NCBI GenBank assembly: GCA_016197405.1 | Contig: JACPVR010000019.1 | Coordinates: 62,001-126,000, forward strand | Length of the DNA stretch: 64,000 nucleotides | Direction: 5' to 3' | From: Mycobacterium sp. | GTDB taxonomy: Bacteria > Actinomycetota > Actinomycetes > Mycobacteriales > Mycobacteriaceae | Part shown: piece by piece, positions 27,201 to 36,747 of the stretch | How the letters are laid out: each line of letters begins with the position of its first letter | Numbering within the stretch: the stretch's first letter is position 1 | The notes under the pieces: generated by a model | Told to the model about the DNA's origin: nothing | What the model saw: the letters and a program-made list of their open reading frames with translations, nothing else | The model's database searches: none | Made by a program: the position numbers and the translations under genes

Positions 27201-28628
27201 TTCCGCGATCCGCTGGTGGATACCGGAGCACGCGTGCGCGACCGCGCTCGGCGGGCCCGCCGGCCCCGGGACTTCGGTGTCGAGCAGCACCGACAGGCGC
27301 CGCAACGGTTCGTCCCAGCCGTCGACGATGCGGTGCGCGACGGCCAGCACCCGCTCGCCGAGCCGGGCCGGCGGCATCGATGCGAGCGCACCGTCGAGAA
27401 CCTCGACGAGCAGCGTGAGCTCACCGGCGCCGATATGCGCGGCGACGGTGACCGGGAAATGCGACAGGCTCTCCAGTCCGACGGGGCGGAAAACCGCACC
27501 GCCGGTGCGGAATTCGGCGTCACCGGATAGGGCACCGGGCGGGAAGTTCTCGTAGACCAGCAGGGTGTCGAACAGGTCGCCGACACCGGCCAGTGACCGC
27601 AGTTCGGCATGCCCGAGGTAGCTGTGCTCACGCAGTTCGGCGGCGCGGCGTTGCAGTGCGAGACACTGCGCTCCTGCGGTGTCCACCGGATCGAGGCGCA
27701 CCCGTAGTGGAACGGTGTTGACGAAGAGCCCGATCATGCTTTCCACACCGGAGAGCTGTTCGGGCCGGCCCGACACCGTCACACCGAAAACGACGTCGGC
27801 GCGGTCGGTCAGCGCCGAAAGCACGCTCGCCCAGGCCAGTTGGATGACGGCGTTCAGCGTCACCCCGCGCATGCGCGCGGCACCGGAGAGCCGCGCGGTG
27901 GTGGCGCGGTCCAGCCGGACCTCGGTGCGCTGCGGCAGCCCGGGCGGCGGGGCGATCCCGGCCAGTGCCGGTGTCAGCAGGGTGGGGCCGTCCAGACCGG
28001 CGAGGTGTTCACGCCACAGTGCACGGCTGGTGTCGCGGTCGCGACCGGCCAGCCAGCCGATGTAGTCGCGGTACGGCCGGGGTGCGGGTGGCAGCGCAGT
28101 ACCGTCGCCACCCGCGCCGTAGAGCGTCATCAGCTCGGAGGCGAACAGCGGTAGCGACCATCCGTCGATGACGATGTGATGCGCCACGATCACCAGATGC
28201 CACCGGTCGTGCGGTAACTCGATGAGCAGGAAGCGGATGAGCGGGCCCCGGCCGATATCGAAAGGCCGGGTGCGTTCGGCGTCTTCGATGGCCGCAACCT
28301 GTTCGGGTTCTGCCGACACCGTGCGCCACGGGACCTCGGCCCGGGTCGGGATCACCTGCACCGGGCGGCTGAGGTCACCGTGGACGAAGCCGGCCCGCAG
28401 GTTGGGGTGGCGGTCGAGCATGGTGGCCGCACACTGCCGCAGCAGTACCGGATCCAGGTCGCCGGTGATGTCGGCGGCCATCGCGATGACGTACGGATCG
28501 GCCTGTGGGATATCGTCGCCGGGCTGCGCCCGCGACAGTGTCGACATCGAGAACAGACCCTGCTGTAGCGGCGTGAGCGCCAGGACATCCTCGATGGCCG
28601 GTGCGGCCGCCGCCGTATCGGGGGTCAC
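24246..28628 (-). CDS. mbtF: Mycobactin NRPS MbtF (C-A-PCP-E/C-like)
   Basis: Nonribosomal peptide synthetase of 1460 residues, adding the C-terminal N-hydroxylysine that ends as the cyclic lactam. Domains in order: condensation (residues about 15-450, active motif HHIVIDGW), adenylation (about 470-940; core AAYAVFTSGTTGRPKGVLG, YNCYGPTETTVEAVV, YRTGDVVRRG), PCP (FLELGLDSIVALS), then a terminal epimerase/condensation-type domain to the end. That last domain has AHVLALDPASW instead of HHxxxDxxSW, but keeps the second His, and shows E-domain marks ETHGRADAL and LLLNYLGR. The GTG start overlaps mbtE by 4 bases. Confidence 0.94.
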   Translation of the reverse strand: MTPDTAAAAPAIEDVLALTPLQQGLFSMSTLSRAQPGDDIPQADPYVIAMAADITGDLDPVLLRQCAATMLDRHPNLRAGFVHGDLSRPVQVIPTRAEVPWRTVSAEPEQVAAIEDAERTRPFDIGRGPLIRFLLIELPHDRWHLVIVAHHIVIDGWSLPLFASELMTLYGAGGDGTALPPAPRPYRDYIGWLAGRDRDTSRALWREHLAGLDGPTLLTPALAGIAPPPGLPQRTEVRLDRATTARLSGAARMRGVTLNAVIQLAWASVLSALTDRADVVFGVTVSGRPEQLSGVESMIGLFVNTVPLRVRLDPVDTAGAQCLALQRRAAELREHSYLGHAELRSLAGVGDLFDTLLVYENFPPGALSGDAEFRTGGAVFRPVGLESLSHFPVTVAAHIGAGELTLLVEVLDGALASMPPARLGERVLAVAHRIVDGWDEPLRRLSVLLDTEVPGPAGPPSAVAHACSGIHQRIAEVAVRQPDSPALSWDGGQLSYRELDTTADRVAAALVARGVHTETPVAITLGRGPRYVIAMLAVLKAGGLIVPLDSSMPAERIADILAQTAAPVVIDEVLMATAVQQRDTGFVAAQAQRDQAAYAVFTSGTTGRPKGVLGTHAAVLAYGDDHIRSVLRPAAERLGRPLRIAHAWSFTFDAAWQPLVALLDGHSVHIIGDDAQRDAEVLVAAISRFGLDMIDTTPSMFAQLHNVGLLTDVPLAVLAMGGEAVGSSLWHLIQEHCARTSMAAYNCYGPTETTVEAVVAPIAEHRRPSIGAPTAGTTAHILDSWLRPVPDGVTGELYLSGAQLTRGYLGRPGETATRFVADPQVAGRRMYRTGDVVRRGADGGLEFLGRSDDQIKIRGFRVEPGEIAAVLLTHPGIHQAHILSRRTPAGPRLTAYVGAGANPPTVGQLRALLSDRLPRYLIPHQIAVLDQLPLTPHGKIDENALAAIESATPPVAHPQTPTEVAVAAVLSEVLETAALDVNADFLELGLDSIVALSVVQLARRRGITLRARLMRDCATIAELAAAIDADTEEAAATPGAIGAASPIPLLPNAHWLYQYGDPRRLAQTEALRVPPGSTAEQLRAVLRACFDAHEVLRCRLDRDTMTLVPDAGAVQLAEVAVDGDLGDAVAECTAAALESLDPQAGRLLSATWLRPTEGDGVLVLCAHVLALDPASWRILLGELDAAWYAISHGRVPVPAREHTSYRRWASALAERATTLDTADFWVGQLEGSDPPLGARRVDPQTDRAADLAVGMSTVDTALTARLLAGPAPVTELLAGAAARMVTAWRHRRGQPTPTPLLAIETHGRADALVPGADTGDTVGLFSAIYPVRLDPDARGLPVDAATGIDYGLLRHLRPDTAHRLRAHPEPQLLLNYLGRVHAGSDIGAFTPDRMLLAGLSLVPEPGLAVRHELTLAAGVLTGADGPELVVQWRTLPDILSAEQVTELQSLWHNALREVVE

Positions 28629-31600
28629 GGCGAATCCTCTTGTGCGGCCGACCAGATCGCCGCCAGGCCGGCCAGTTCGTCGTCAGACAGCCCGGAGGCC
28701 GTCATCGGTTCGTGGTGGCCGTCCTCGGTGCCGTCGACGGGGGGCAGGGCATCGAGCGCGGCCGCGAGGTCGATGAGCACCGGGTGCTCGAAGACCATCC
28801 GGGCCGACAATCCGATACCGGCGTCCTTGGCCCGGGCCGCGACCTGGACCGCGAGGATGCTGTCGCCACCGAGTTCGAAGAAGTCGTCGTGCCGCCCGAC
28901 CGGCTCGACGCCGAGCACCGCCGAGAGGATCTGCGCCAGCGTCCGTTCGGTGTCGGTGACCGCCGGCTCCCCCGCCACCCCGACCTGCGGCGCGGGCGGG
29001 TGGGTCCGGTCCTGCGGCAGCAGTTCGAGCTGCCCCTCGTTGGTCCAGCGTCCCCGGTCGCCACTGCGGTAGAGCCGCGTACCCGGGTGTCGGGCTGATG
29101 GATCCGGCACGAACCGGACCGAGTCCTCGGCTGCGCGGCCCGAACGGGCATCCGCCAGCGGCCCGGCGAGGTAGACATCGCCGACGACGCCGACGGCCGT
29201 CGGGGTGAGCGCGGCGTCGAGCACCTGCACGCCGGCGGCGCTCCACTGCGCGATGCGCCCGCGCTCACCGGCGTCGGCGATGTCGATATCACGCAGTGTC
29301 ACATCGGGATCCGCGGCGAACGCCGCCAGCACGCGGTGCAGCCAGCGCACGAAACGTCGTGCGGTCTGTGGCCGGTACAACTCGGTGCGGTAGATGACAT
29401 GGCCCCGGTAACCATCGGGCGCTGCGAAGAAGTTCAGCGACAGATCGGCGTGTGCAGCATCGAATGTCGGCTCCAGCGCGGTGAAGGTGGTGTCGCCGTC
29501 GGGACCGCTGTCGATGACCTGGTCGGTGGGCAGCTGGTCGCGGACGTGCACCACGACCTGGAAGAGCGGGTTACGGGACAACGATCGCACCGGGCTGACG
29601 GCGTCGACGACCTGGTCGAACGGCAGGTCCTGGTGCGCGTAGGCACCCAGCGCCATATCGCGGACCCGGGCCAGCAGCTGCCGCAGGGTGGGGTTACCGC
29701 TCAGGTCGTTGCGCAACGTCAGGATGTTGATGAAGAAGCCGATCAACGCGTCGAGTTCGGCGGCGCCGCGGCCGGCGACCGGTGTGCCGATCGGGATGTC
29801 CGTCCCGCTGCCCGCCTTGTGCAGCACCACCGCGACGGCGGCCTGCAACAGCATGAATTCGGTGACTCCGGTGTCGCGGGCCAGCACGGCGAGTCTGTCG
29901 CGGGTGGCACCGTCGATGCGGAATTCCTCGGCGGCGGCGGCACCACCCAACACCGGTGGACGGGTGAAGTCGGGGCGTAGGCCACTCTCGGTGGGCAGTT
30001 GAGCGAGCCGGCTTTTCCAGTACTCGCGCTGGGGGCCGATCAAGCCGGCGTCCTCGGCCAGTAGCGCTGCCTGCCAGGCACCGAAATCGGCGTACTGCAC
30101 CGGCAAGGGAGCCCATTGCGGCTCCTGGCCGGTGCGCCGGGCCCGGTAGGCGGTGACCAGGTCGGTGAACAACACCACCGCCGACCAGTGGTCGCCGGCG
30201 ATGTGGTGCAACACCAGCGACAGCACATGGTCGTCGTCGGTGCTCAGCGCCGCCACCCGGATCGGCCAGTCGGTCTCCAGGTCGATGACCTGAAGTCGTT
30301 CCCGATCCAGTTCGGCGTCCAGCCAGGCCTGGCCCACGCCGTGTGCACGCCGCACCGCGACCGCGGCGGGTGGCTGCACGATCTGGTGTGGCACACCGTC
30401 GATTTCCCGGTAGACGGTGCGCAGGATCTCGTGCCGCGCCACCACATCGGTGATGGCGGCTTCCAGCGCGTCGACATCGCATGGGCCGCGCAACCGGGCG
30501 GCGAACGGAATATTGTTCACCGCGCTGGGTCCGTCCACGCGGTAGGTGAACCAGCTGCGTAATTGAGCCGAGGACAGTGGTGCCGGCCCGCGTCCCTCGG
30601 GGCCGTGCGCGACCGCGGTCAGTGGCGGTCGGGCGGGTCGGGCATCGGGACCGTCGATGAAGGCCGCCAGGTGCGCCACCGTGGCCAGTTCGAAGACCTC
30701 CCGCACACCGATATCGACACCGCACGTGCTGCGCACCGCCGCAACCAGTTTGGTGGCCAACAGCGAGTGCCCGCCGAGGTCGAAGAAGGAGTCGTCGGCG
30801 CCGACCCGGTCCCGGCCGAGCAGCTCACCGAACAGTCCCGCGAGCCGCCGTTCGGTCGGGGTCTGCGGCTCGCGGAAAACCGTCGCCGATTCGATATGCG
30901 GTTCGGGTAGCGCGCGACGATCGATCTTGCCGTGTGTGGTGATGGGGACCTCATCGATCACCAGATAACCGGCGGGCACCATGTATTCCGGCAATGCCGC
31001 GGCGACGCGGGTCCTGATGCGTTCGACGTCGACCGATTCGGCGGACTCACCGGCAACCGGTGTGACATACCCGACGAGGCTCTTGCCGAGGCCGGGCAGG
31101 TCGCACACCACCACGACGGCCTGCCCCACGCTGGGGTCGACCGAGATGGCGGCCGCCACATCGCCGAGTTCGATACGGAAACCGCGGATCTTGACCTGCT
31201 CGTCGGCCCGGCCGACGAATTCGACATCCCCGTCGGCATTGCGACGTGCCAGGTCACCGGAGCGGTACATCCGCCGGCCCGGGTTGAACGGGTCGGCGAC
31301 GAAACGTTCGGCGCTCATGGCGGGCCTGCGGTGGTAGCCGTGTGCGATATGTGTTCCGCCGATATAGATCTCACCGATGACACCGACCGGCACGGGTTGC
31401 AGCGCATCGTCGAGCAGGTGCATCGTCGTGTTGATCTTGGGTCGCCCGATCGGCACGATCCGGGTGCCCTGCTTACCTTCGACCTTGTACCGGCTGGCGT
31501 TGACGATGGTCTCGGTGGGACCGTAGAAATTGTGCAGCAGGGCGTCGAAGGTTGCGTGGAACTTGTCGGCGACCTCGCCGGGTAGCGGTTCGCCGCCGAT

Positions 31601-33805
31601 CGGGACGCGCTGCAACGTTCGCCACTGGTTGACACCGGGCAGGGACAGGAACAGCCCGAGCAGCGATGGCACGAAATGCATTGCGGTGATGCCTTCGTCA
31701 CGCAACAGATCGGTCAGGTAGCCGATATCGTTGAGACCGCCGGGCTTGTGGATCACGATGCGCGCCCCGCAGGCCAGGGTTCCGAAGACCTCGGCGATCG
31801 ACACGTCGAAACTGGGCGAGGCGACCTGCAGCAGCCGGTCGCTGCCGTCCACCTGATAGTCGTCCCTGAACCAGACGAAGTATTCGGCGATCGGGCGGTG
31901 CGGCACCGGGACACCTTTGGGCAGGCCCGTGGTACCGGAGGTGTAGATCAAGTAGGCGGTGTTGTCCGGGGTCAGCGGGCGAACCAGATCGGCATCGGTG
32001 GGATCGTCGCTGCGCTGATCTCCGGATCCGCTGATGGCTTCGCGCACCACGAGTTTGGCGTCGCAGTCGCCCAGGATGAAGGCCAGCCGGTCCTCCGGAT
32101 AGGTGGGGTCGATCGGAAGGTAGACGGCACCGGCTTTCACCACGCCGAGTGCGGTGATGACCAGTTCGGGAGATTTGTCCAGCAGTACCGCGACGCGGTC
32201 CTCCGGTCCGATCCCCTGCCCTATCAACCAGTGCGCCAACTGGTTGGCGGCGGCGTTGAGCTCGGCGTAGCTGTAGTGCCTGCCCTCGTAGACCATCGCG
32301 GTGGCATGCGGTGTGGCACGCACCTGGGCCGAGATGAGGCCGCCCAGGGTGGCCGGTCCGGTGCTGAACCGTTCGCCGCTGCTCACCTGGCGCAACCATT
32401 CGGTGTCCGCGCTGTCCATCAGCCGCAGTCGGCTCAGCGTGGTGTCGGGGTCGGCGAGGGCGGCTTCGAGGAGGACCACGAAATGATCGAGCAGCTGTGT
32501 CACCAGGGCGCTGTCCAGGATCTCGGTGAGGTGTTCGGCTTCGACGAGGGCACCGGATTCGTCGAGTTCGACCATGAATCCCAATGGCAGGGCGCTGATG
32601 TGGCTGCGCAGTTCGGCGCGCCGGCAGGTGACGCCGGGCGGGCAGAAGCCACCGCCGTCGGGCTCGCGGAACCCGAAGCTGACCCGTGTCATCCGTTCGG
32701 TGCCGTGTCTGCGGTCGGGGTTGAGTTCGCGCACCACGCGGTCGAGGTTGATGCGTTGATGGGCGAAGGCGCCGACGGCGGTCTCGCGCGTCTGGTCCAG
32801 CATGTCCCGGAACGTCATCGCCGCGGCCGGGCGCAGCCGCATGGCGACGGTGTTGCCGTAATAGCCGATAGTGTCCTCGGTTCCACCACCACGATTGACG
32901 ACCGGGGTGGCGACCAGGAAGTCCTCGGCGTGGGTGTAGCGATGCACCAGGGTGCCGAAGACGGCGAGCAGCACCATGTACGGCGTGCACCCGGTGTCGC
33001 GGGCCAGCGCGATGATGCGCGCTGCGGTGCCGGCGTCGAGGCGGCGGGTGGTCAGCGCGGAGCGCCAGCTGGTCGGGACGGCCGAACCGGACGGGCCCGG
33101 AAGTTCCAGCGGTTCGGGCGGATCGGCCATCACCGCACGCCAGTAGGACAGATCGGTATCGGCGCCGTCTGCCGACACCGGTGCCGGGTAGGTCCGCGGA
33201 CCCAGTTCGGCGCCCGTGTAGGCCCGGGTCAGGTCGTCGAAGAACACCTGCCAGCAGGCGTCGTCCCAGGCGATGTGGTGCGCCACCAGCAGCAGCACCA
33301 GCTCGTCAGGGGCGACCCGCACGACGGTTATCCGCAGTGGCGAGTCGATCGCCAGGTCGAATGACGCGGTGAAGGTGCGCTGCGCCAGCACCTCCAGGCG
33401 CAGCCGCATGGCCTGCTCACCGCCGGCCGCCAGGCCGGTGAGATCGTGCACCGCCCAGCCGGGCCGCAGATCCTCATGCACCGTCGGGCGGGGTTCGGCG
33501 TCGTCGTCGGCGGCGACGGTGGTGCGCAGCGCACTGTGGCGCCGCGCGACGGCGTCGACGGCGTCGTGTAACCGGGCGATGTCGACGGCACCGGTGATGC
33601 GGTAGGACACCGAGATGTTGAGCAGCCCGCCACCGGGATCGGCCTGCTGGACGAACCACATCCGGCGCTGTCCGTCGGACAACTCGTCGGGTTGCGGCAC
33701 GGCCGGTTGCCGTGACGAGGCCAATCCCCGTTCGGCCAGCTTGCGACGCAACAGTTCTCGCCGGATATCGTCGACGGCGGCGCGGGCCTCGGTTGTGTCA
33801 GTCAC
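28625..33805 (-). CDS. mbtE: Mycobactin NRPS MbtE (C-A-PCP-C-remnant A-PCP)
   Basis: 1726 residues; loads and condenses the internal lysine unit. Domains: C (HHIAWDD at 176-182), A (about 475-1000; AYLIYTSGTTGLPKGVPVPH, YGPTETIVNAS, YRSGDLARRN), PCP1 (FFDLGGHSLLATKL, about 1045), second C (HHIAGDHWSAVV), a short piece of an A domain at about 1531-1606 (GDVYLAGPLA, RFVPDPSARHPGTRLYRSGD), then PCP2 (FFELGGDSILA, Ser1649). The A piece keeps late core motifs but lacks the ATP-binding half, so it cannot activate an amino acid. The start is the GTG at 33805 (MTDTTEARAAVDD), overlapping mbtD by 4 bases. Confidence 0.93.
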   Translation of the reverse strand: MTDTTEARAAVDDIRRELLRRKLAERGLASSRQPAVPQPDELSDGQRRMWFVQQADPGGGLLNISVSYRITGAVDIARLHDAVDAVARRHSALRTTVAADDDAEPRPTVHEDLRPGWAVHDLTGLAAGGEQAMRLRLEVLAQRTFTASFDLAIDSPLRITVVRVAPDELVLLLVAHHIAWDDACWQVFFDDLTRAYTGAELGPRTYPAPVSADGADTDLSYWRAVMADPPEPLELPGPSGSAVPTSWRSALTTRRLDAGTAARIIALARDTGCTPYMVLLAVFGTLVHRYTHAEDFLVATPVVNRGGGTEDTIGYYGNTVAMRLRPAAAMTFRDMLDQTRETAVGAFAHQRINLDRVVRELNPDRRHGTERMTRVSFGFREPDGGGFCPPGVTCRRAELRSHISALPLGFMVELDESGALVEAEHLTEILDSALVTQLLDHFVVLLEAALADPDTTLSRLRLMDSADTEWLRQVSSGERFSTGPATLGGLISAQVRATPHATAMVYEGRHYSYAELNAAANQLAHWLIGQGIGPEDRVAVLLDKSPELVITALGVVKAGAVYLPIDPTYPEDRLAFILGDCDAKLVVREAISGSGDQRSDDPTDADLVRPLTPDNTAYLIYTSGTTGLPKGVPVPHRPIAEYFVWFRDDYQVDGSDRLLQVASPSFDVSIAEVFGTLACGARIVIHKPGGLNDIGYLTDLLRDEGITAMHFVPSLLGLFLSLPGVNQWRTLQRVPIGGEPLPGEVADKFHATFDALLHNFYGPTETIVNASRYKVEGKQGTRIVPIGRPKINTTMHLLDDALQPVPVGVIGEIYIGGTHIAHGYHRRPAMSAERFVADPFNPGRRMYRSGDLARRNADGDVEFVGRADEQVKIRGFRIELGDVAAAISVDPSVGQAVVVVCDLPGLGKSLVGYVTPVAGESAESVDVERIRTRVAAALPEYMVPAGYLVIDEVPITTHGKIDRRALPEPHIESATVFREPQTPTERRLAGLFGELLGRDRVGADDSFFDLGGHSLLATKLVAAVRSTCGVDIGVREVFELATVAHLAAFIDGPDARPARPPLTAVAHGPEGRGPAPLSSAQLRSWFTYRVDGPSAVNNIPFAARLRGPCDVDALEAAITDVVARHEILRTVYREIDGVPHQIVQPPAAVAVRRAHGVGQAWLDAELDRERLQVIDLETDWPIRVAALSTDDDHVLSLVLHHIAGDHWSAVVLFTDLVTAYRARRTGQEPQWAPLPVQYADFGAWQAALLAEDAGLIGPQREYWKSRLAQLPTESGLRPDFTRPPVLGGAAAAEEFRIDGATRDRLAVLARDTGVTEFMLLQAAVAVVLHKAGSGTDIPIGTPVAGRGAAELDALIGFFINILTLRNDLSGNPTLRQLLARVRDMALGAYAHQDLPFDQVVDAVSPVRSLSRNPLFQVVVHVRDQLPTDQVIDSGPDGDTTFTALEPTFDAAHADLSLNFFAAPDGYRGHVIYRTELYRPQTARRFVRWLHRVLAAFAADPDVTLRDIDIADAGERGRIAQWSAAGVQVLDAALTPTAVGVVGDVYLAGPLADARSGRAAEDSVRFVPDPSARHPGTRLYRSGDRGRWTNEGQLELLPQDRTHPPAPQVGVAGEPAVTDTERTLAQILSAVLGVEPVGRHDDFFELGGDSILAVQVAARAKDAGIGLSARMVFEHPVLIDLAAALDALPPVDGTEDGHHEPMTASGLSDDELAGLAAIWSAAQEDSP

Positions 33806-36747
33806 GCGGGATGGCCACTTTCTGTTGATGTTGCTGTACATCTGGCGAGGGCGGCGACGAGATCGGTGCCGGTGATACCTCCGAGCAGCACCGCCAGCGG
33901 CACGGTTCGGCCGGTGACATGTTTGAGCCGCTTGCGCAGATCGATGGCCAGCAAGGAGTCGACGCCGAGGTCGAAGAGGTCGGCATCGAGGTCGAGCGAT
34001 GCGGCGTCGCCGATACTGAGCACCGCCGCCAGCTCGGCCCGCACGGCCTGCGCCGGGCCGGCATCGCCACCGGTCACCGGCGGCCCGGCAGTCGGTGCCG
34101 GCTGCAGGCTCTGCAGGAATATCCGCAACCGGTCGTCGTCGGCGGCGTAGACCAGCGGGTCCCCGGTATGGCGGGCCAGACTGGTCTCGATGGCCCGGGC
34201 CGGGTCCATGGGGTGCAGACCAGACCGCTGGATATCGGCGATCGCGTCGCCGGTGACGATGCCCGCGCCATCGGCGGGCGCCTGCCACAGTCCCCAACGG
34301 ATCGCGGTGCAGTCCCGGCCCGCGGCGCGCTGCTGGGCGGCCAGCACGTCGAGCATCCGGTTCGCGGCCGCGTACGCGCCGTGCCCGCGACCACCCCAGA
34401 CCCCGGAGACCGAGGAGCACAACAGCATGCGGACCCGCGGGCGCAACGGCCACAGCTCGGTCAACCGTTGCAGGCCGGTGAGTTTGGCGGTGAAGGTCGT
34501 CGCACAGTCCGCGGCACTCAGCTGGTCCGCGGGCGCCAACACCGCCGACCCGGCGGCATGCACGATCAGCGACGCCGCACCGCCATATCGGCCGGCCGCC
34601 GTCGCGAGCTCACCGGTATCGGTGATATCACATTGCACGGCAACGACTTCGGTTCCACCGCGCGAGGTCAGGGCCGCCAGCACCTGCGGGTCGACGGCCC
34701 GCCTGCTCAACAACACGATGCGCCGCGCGCCTCGCTCGGCCAGATACCGGGCGTAGTGCATGCCGATGGCGCCCGCCGCGCCGGTGATCACCACCTCGTC
34801 GAGCACACCGTCGTCGAGTGCCCACGGCGCACCCGGTGCACCGTCGTCGAAAGTGGGTCGCAGCAGCACCGGCTGGGAACCGTCGACGCGCAGCGCACCC
34901 GAGCCGGTATCGGAGAGCACGGTGTGCGCGACGGAGTCGAGATAGCCCGGCAGCCCCACTGCGGCCGCGTCCAGATCCAGGTGCGAGAAGGTGCGGTCCG
35001 GGTGGTCGAATCCGACGCTGCGATGCATGGCCGCCAGACCTGCCTGGCCGGGTGCCGGCAGCGGATCGCCGGGCAGCACCTGCTCACCGCCGACGGTGAG
35101 CAGAAATACCGTGCGGCAGGCTTTTCCGGCGCTGCTCGGGTAGTCCAAGAGCCCAGCTCCGACACGTTCGGCGAGTTCGGTGGCAGCGGAGGCCACACTG
35201 TGCCGCTCGCCCTCGGGTGCTATCACCACCAGGATCTCGGCGTCCGCCGGTGTCACCACCACGGTGCCGGCCTGGCGTGCCAGCGCGGCGCGCAGCCTGT
35301 CGGTCAGAGCTCCCCCGCCCTGCACCGCGACCGAGACCGACGGGTCGTCGAGACGGCGTGCGGGCAGGGCCGCGCGCTGCCAGCGTTGCGTTGTCACCGT
35401 GATACCCGGCCGCACGGGTAGCGGTTCGGGCCGGGCCCACAGGTGCGTGGCGTGCATGGGTGCGTTGGGGAAACCGCGCAACGGCTTCGGTGTGCCGGGG
35501 AGCAATACGCGCCAGTCGAAGGCGGGGTCGGCGACCGCCACCGCGGTGATATTGCCCGCCAGCTGATCGGCCACGGCACTTCCCCGGCGTCCGGATCCCA
35601 CCAGCACAACCGGGTCTTCGGCGCGGGCTTCGGCGATGGCGAAGTGCAGCGCCGGATGCGCCGACAGTTCGACGAACGATGTCGCCCCGCAGCGGTCCGC
35701 CGCTGCCACGGCACGGTCGAAGCGCACCATGTTGCGCAGGTTGCCATACCAGTAGTCGGCGAAGCCGGTGCCCGCGGCAACGACGTCCCCGATCGCGGCA
35801 CCGATGAACGGTGTGGCGCTCTGGCCGAAGACCGTCGCAGGCAGTTGTGCGCGCAGCTCGTGGCGCAGTGGTTCGAGAATGCTGGTGTGCACCGGGAAGC
35901 CCACGGTGATCTCGCGGGCGAACTGGCCGCGGGCCGTCACCGTCTCGACGACGGCGAGCACGGCGTCCCGGTCCCCGGATACCGCCACCGAGGTCGGGCC
36001 GTTGACCACCGAAAGCTCCACCCAACCGCCCGTTGCGGCCAGTATCTCCTGCGCGGCGTCGGCTGTGATGCCCAGCGCCGCGACGGCGTAGCGACCGGGC
36101 AGCCGGTCGACCACCGCGGCGCGCGCGGCGATCACCGACACCGCGTCGGGCAGCGCGACGACGCCGGCGACATGGGCGGCCGCCACCTCGCCGAGGCTGT
36201 GCCCCACGGTGAGATCCGCTGTGACACCGCAGGATTGCCACACTCGCGCCAATGCGACCGCATGCGTGAATTGGGCGCTCTCGGTTTCGATCTCGGAGAA
36301 CGCCGTGGAGTCACCCTCGGCGGTCAGGTACGGCAATGGCGAGGCTGCACCCGCCGCTGTGAAGGCGGCCGCGCACTCGTCGGCCGCGGCCCGGTACCGC
36401 GGTAGGTCGCAGTAGGCCTCGGCTCCCATACCGGGCCACTGGGTGCCCTGACCGGGAAAGACGAACGCCAGCCGGCCGGTGCCCGCGACCGAGGACCGGG
36501 TGAGCAGCCGATGGTCGGCGCCCGCGGCGACGGCGTGCAGCGCGTCGGTGAGCTCATCGGTGCCGGCGGCGCGGATCACCGCGCGGTGACGACGGATCCG
36601 CCTGGTGCGCAACAACTGCGCGGCGACATCGGGCAGTGCCGGCCCGCTCTTGAGGTAGTCCAGCAGGGCTGCCGCGTCGGCGCGGACCAGCTCCTCGGAG
36701 TGGGCGCTGAGCAATACCGGTATGCGGCCGTCGGGTAGGAGCGCCAT
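33802..36747 (-). CDS. mbtD: Mycobactin polyketide synthase MbtD (AT-KR-ACP)
   Basis: 981 residues without a ketosynthase, working with MbtC as a split PKS module that provides the 3-hydroxyacyl (usually 3-hydroxybutyrate) linker. AT domain: VFPGQGTQWPGMG (about 96-108) and active Ser184 in GHSLGEVAAA. KR domain: VITGAAGAIGMHYARYLAE and MLLCSSVSGVWGGRGHGAYA. ACP: LFDLGVDSLLAIDL with Ser931 for the phosphopantetheine arm. The ATG at 36747 shares one base with the mbtC stop (TGATG), which supports this start over the long upstream frame. Confidence 0.94.
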   Translation of the reverse strand: MALLPDGRIPVLLSAHSEELVRADAAALLDYLKSGPALPDVAAQLLRTRRIRRHRAVIRAAGTDELTDALHAVAAGADHRLLTRSSVAGTGRLAFVFPGQGTQWPGMGAEAYCDLPRYRAAADECAAAFTAAGAASPLPYLTAEGDSTAFSEIETESAQFTHAVALARVWQSCGVTADLTVGHSLGEVAAAHVAGVVALPDAVSVIAARAAVVDRLPGRYAVAALGITADAAQEILAATGGWVELSVVNGPTSVAVSGDRDAVLAVVETVTARGQFAREITVGFPVHTSILEPLRHELRAQLPATVFGQSATPFIGAAIGDVVAAGTGFADYWYGNLRNMVRFDRAVAAADRCGATSFVELSAHPALHFAIAEARAEDPVVLVGSGRRGSAVADQLAGNITAVAVADPAFDWRVLLPGTPKPLRGFPNAPMHATHLWARPEPLPVRPGITVTTQRWQRAALPARRLDDPSVSVAVQGGGALTDRLRAALARQAGTVVVTPADAEILVVIAPEGERHSVASAATELAERVGAGLLDYPSSAGKACRTVFLLTVGGEQVLPGDPLPAPGQAGLAAMHRSVGFDHPDRTFSHLDLDAAAVGLPGYLDSVAHTVLSDTGSGALRVDGSQPVLLRPTFDDGAPGAPWALDDGVLDEVVITGAAGAIGMHYARYLAERGARRIVLLSRRAVDPQVLAALTSRGGTEVVAVQCDITDTGELATAAGRYGGAASLIVHAAGSAVLAPADQLSAADCATTFTAKLTGLQRLTELWPLRPRVRMLLCSSVSGVWGGRGHGAYAAANRMLDVLAAQQRAAGRDCTAIRWGLWQAPADGAGIVTGDAIADIQRSGLHPMDPARAIETSLARHTGDPLVYAADDDRLRIFLQSLQPAPTAGPPVTGGDAGPAQAVRAELAAVLSIGDAASLDLDADLFDLGVDSLLAIDLRKRLKHVTGRTVPLAVLLGGITGTDLVAALARCTATSTESGHPA

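Noticed and set aside
33806..34453. N-terminal extension of mbtE into mbtD
   Set aside because: The open frame continues upstream, but it is Arg/Ala-rich and antiparallel in character to the MbtD KR-ACP coding frame; the GTGA overlap at 33802-33805 fits the operon's pattern.
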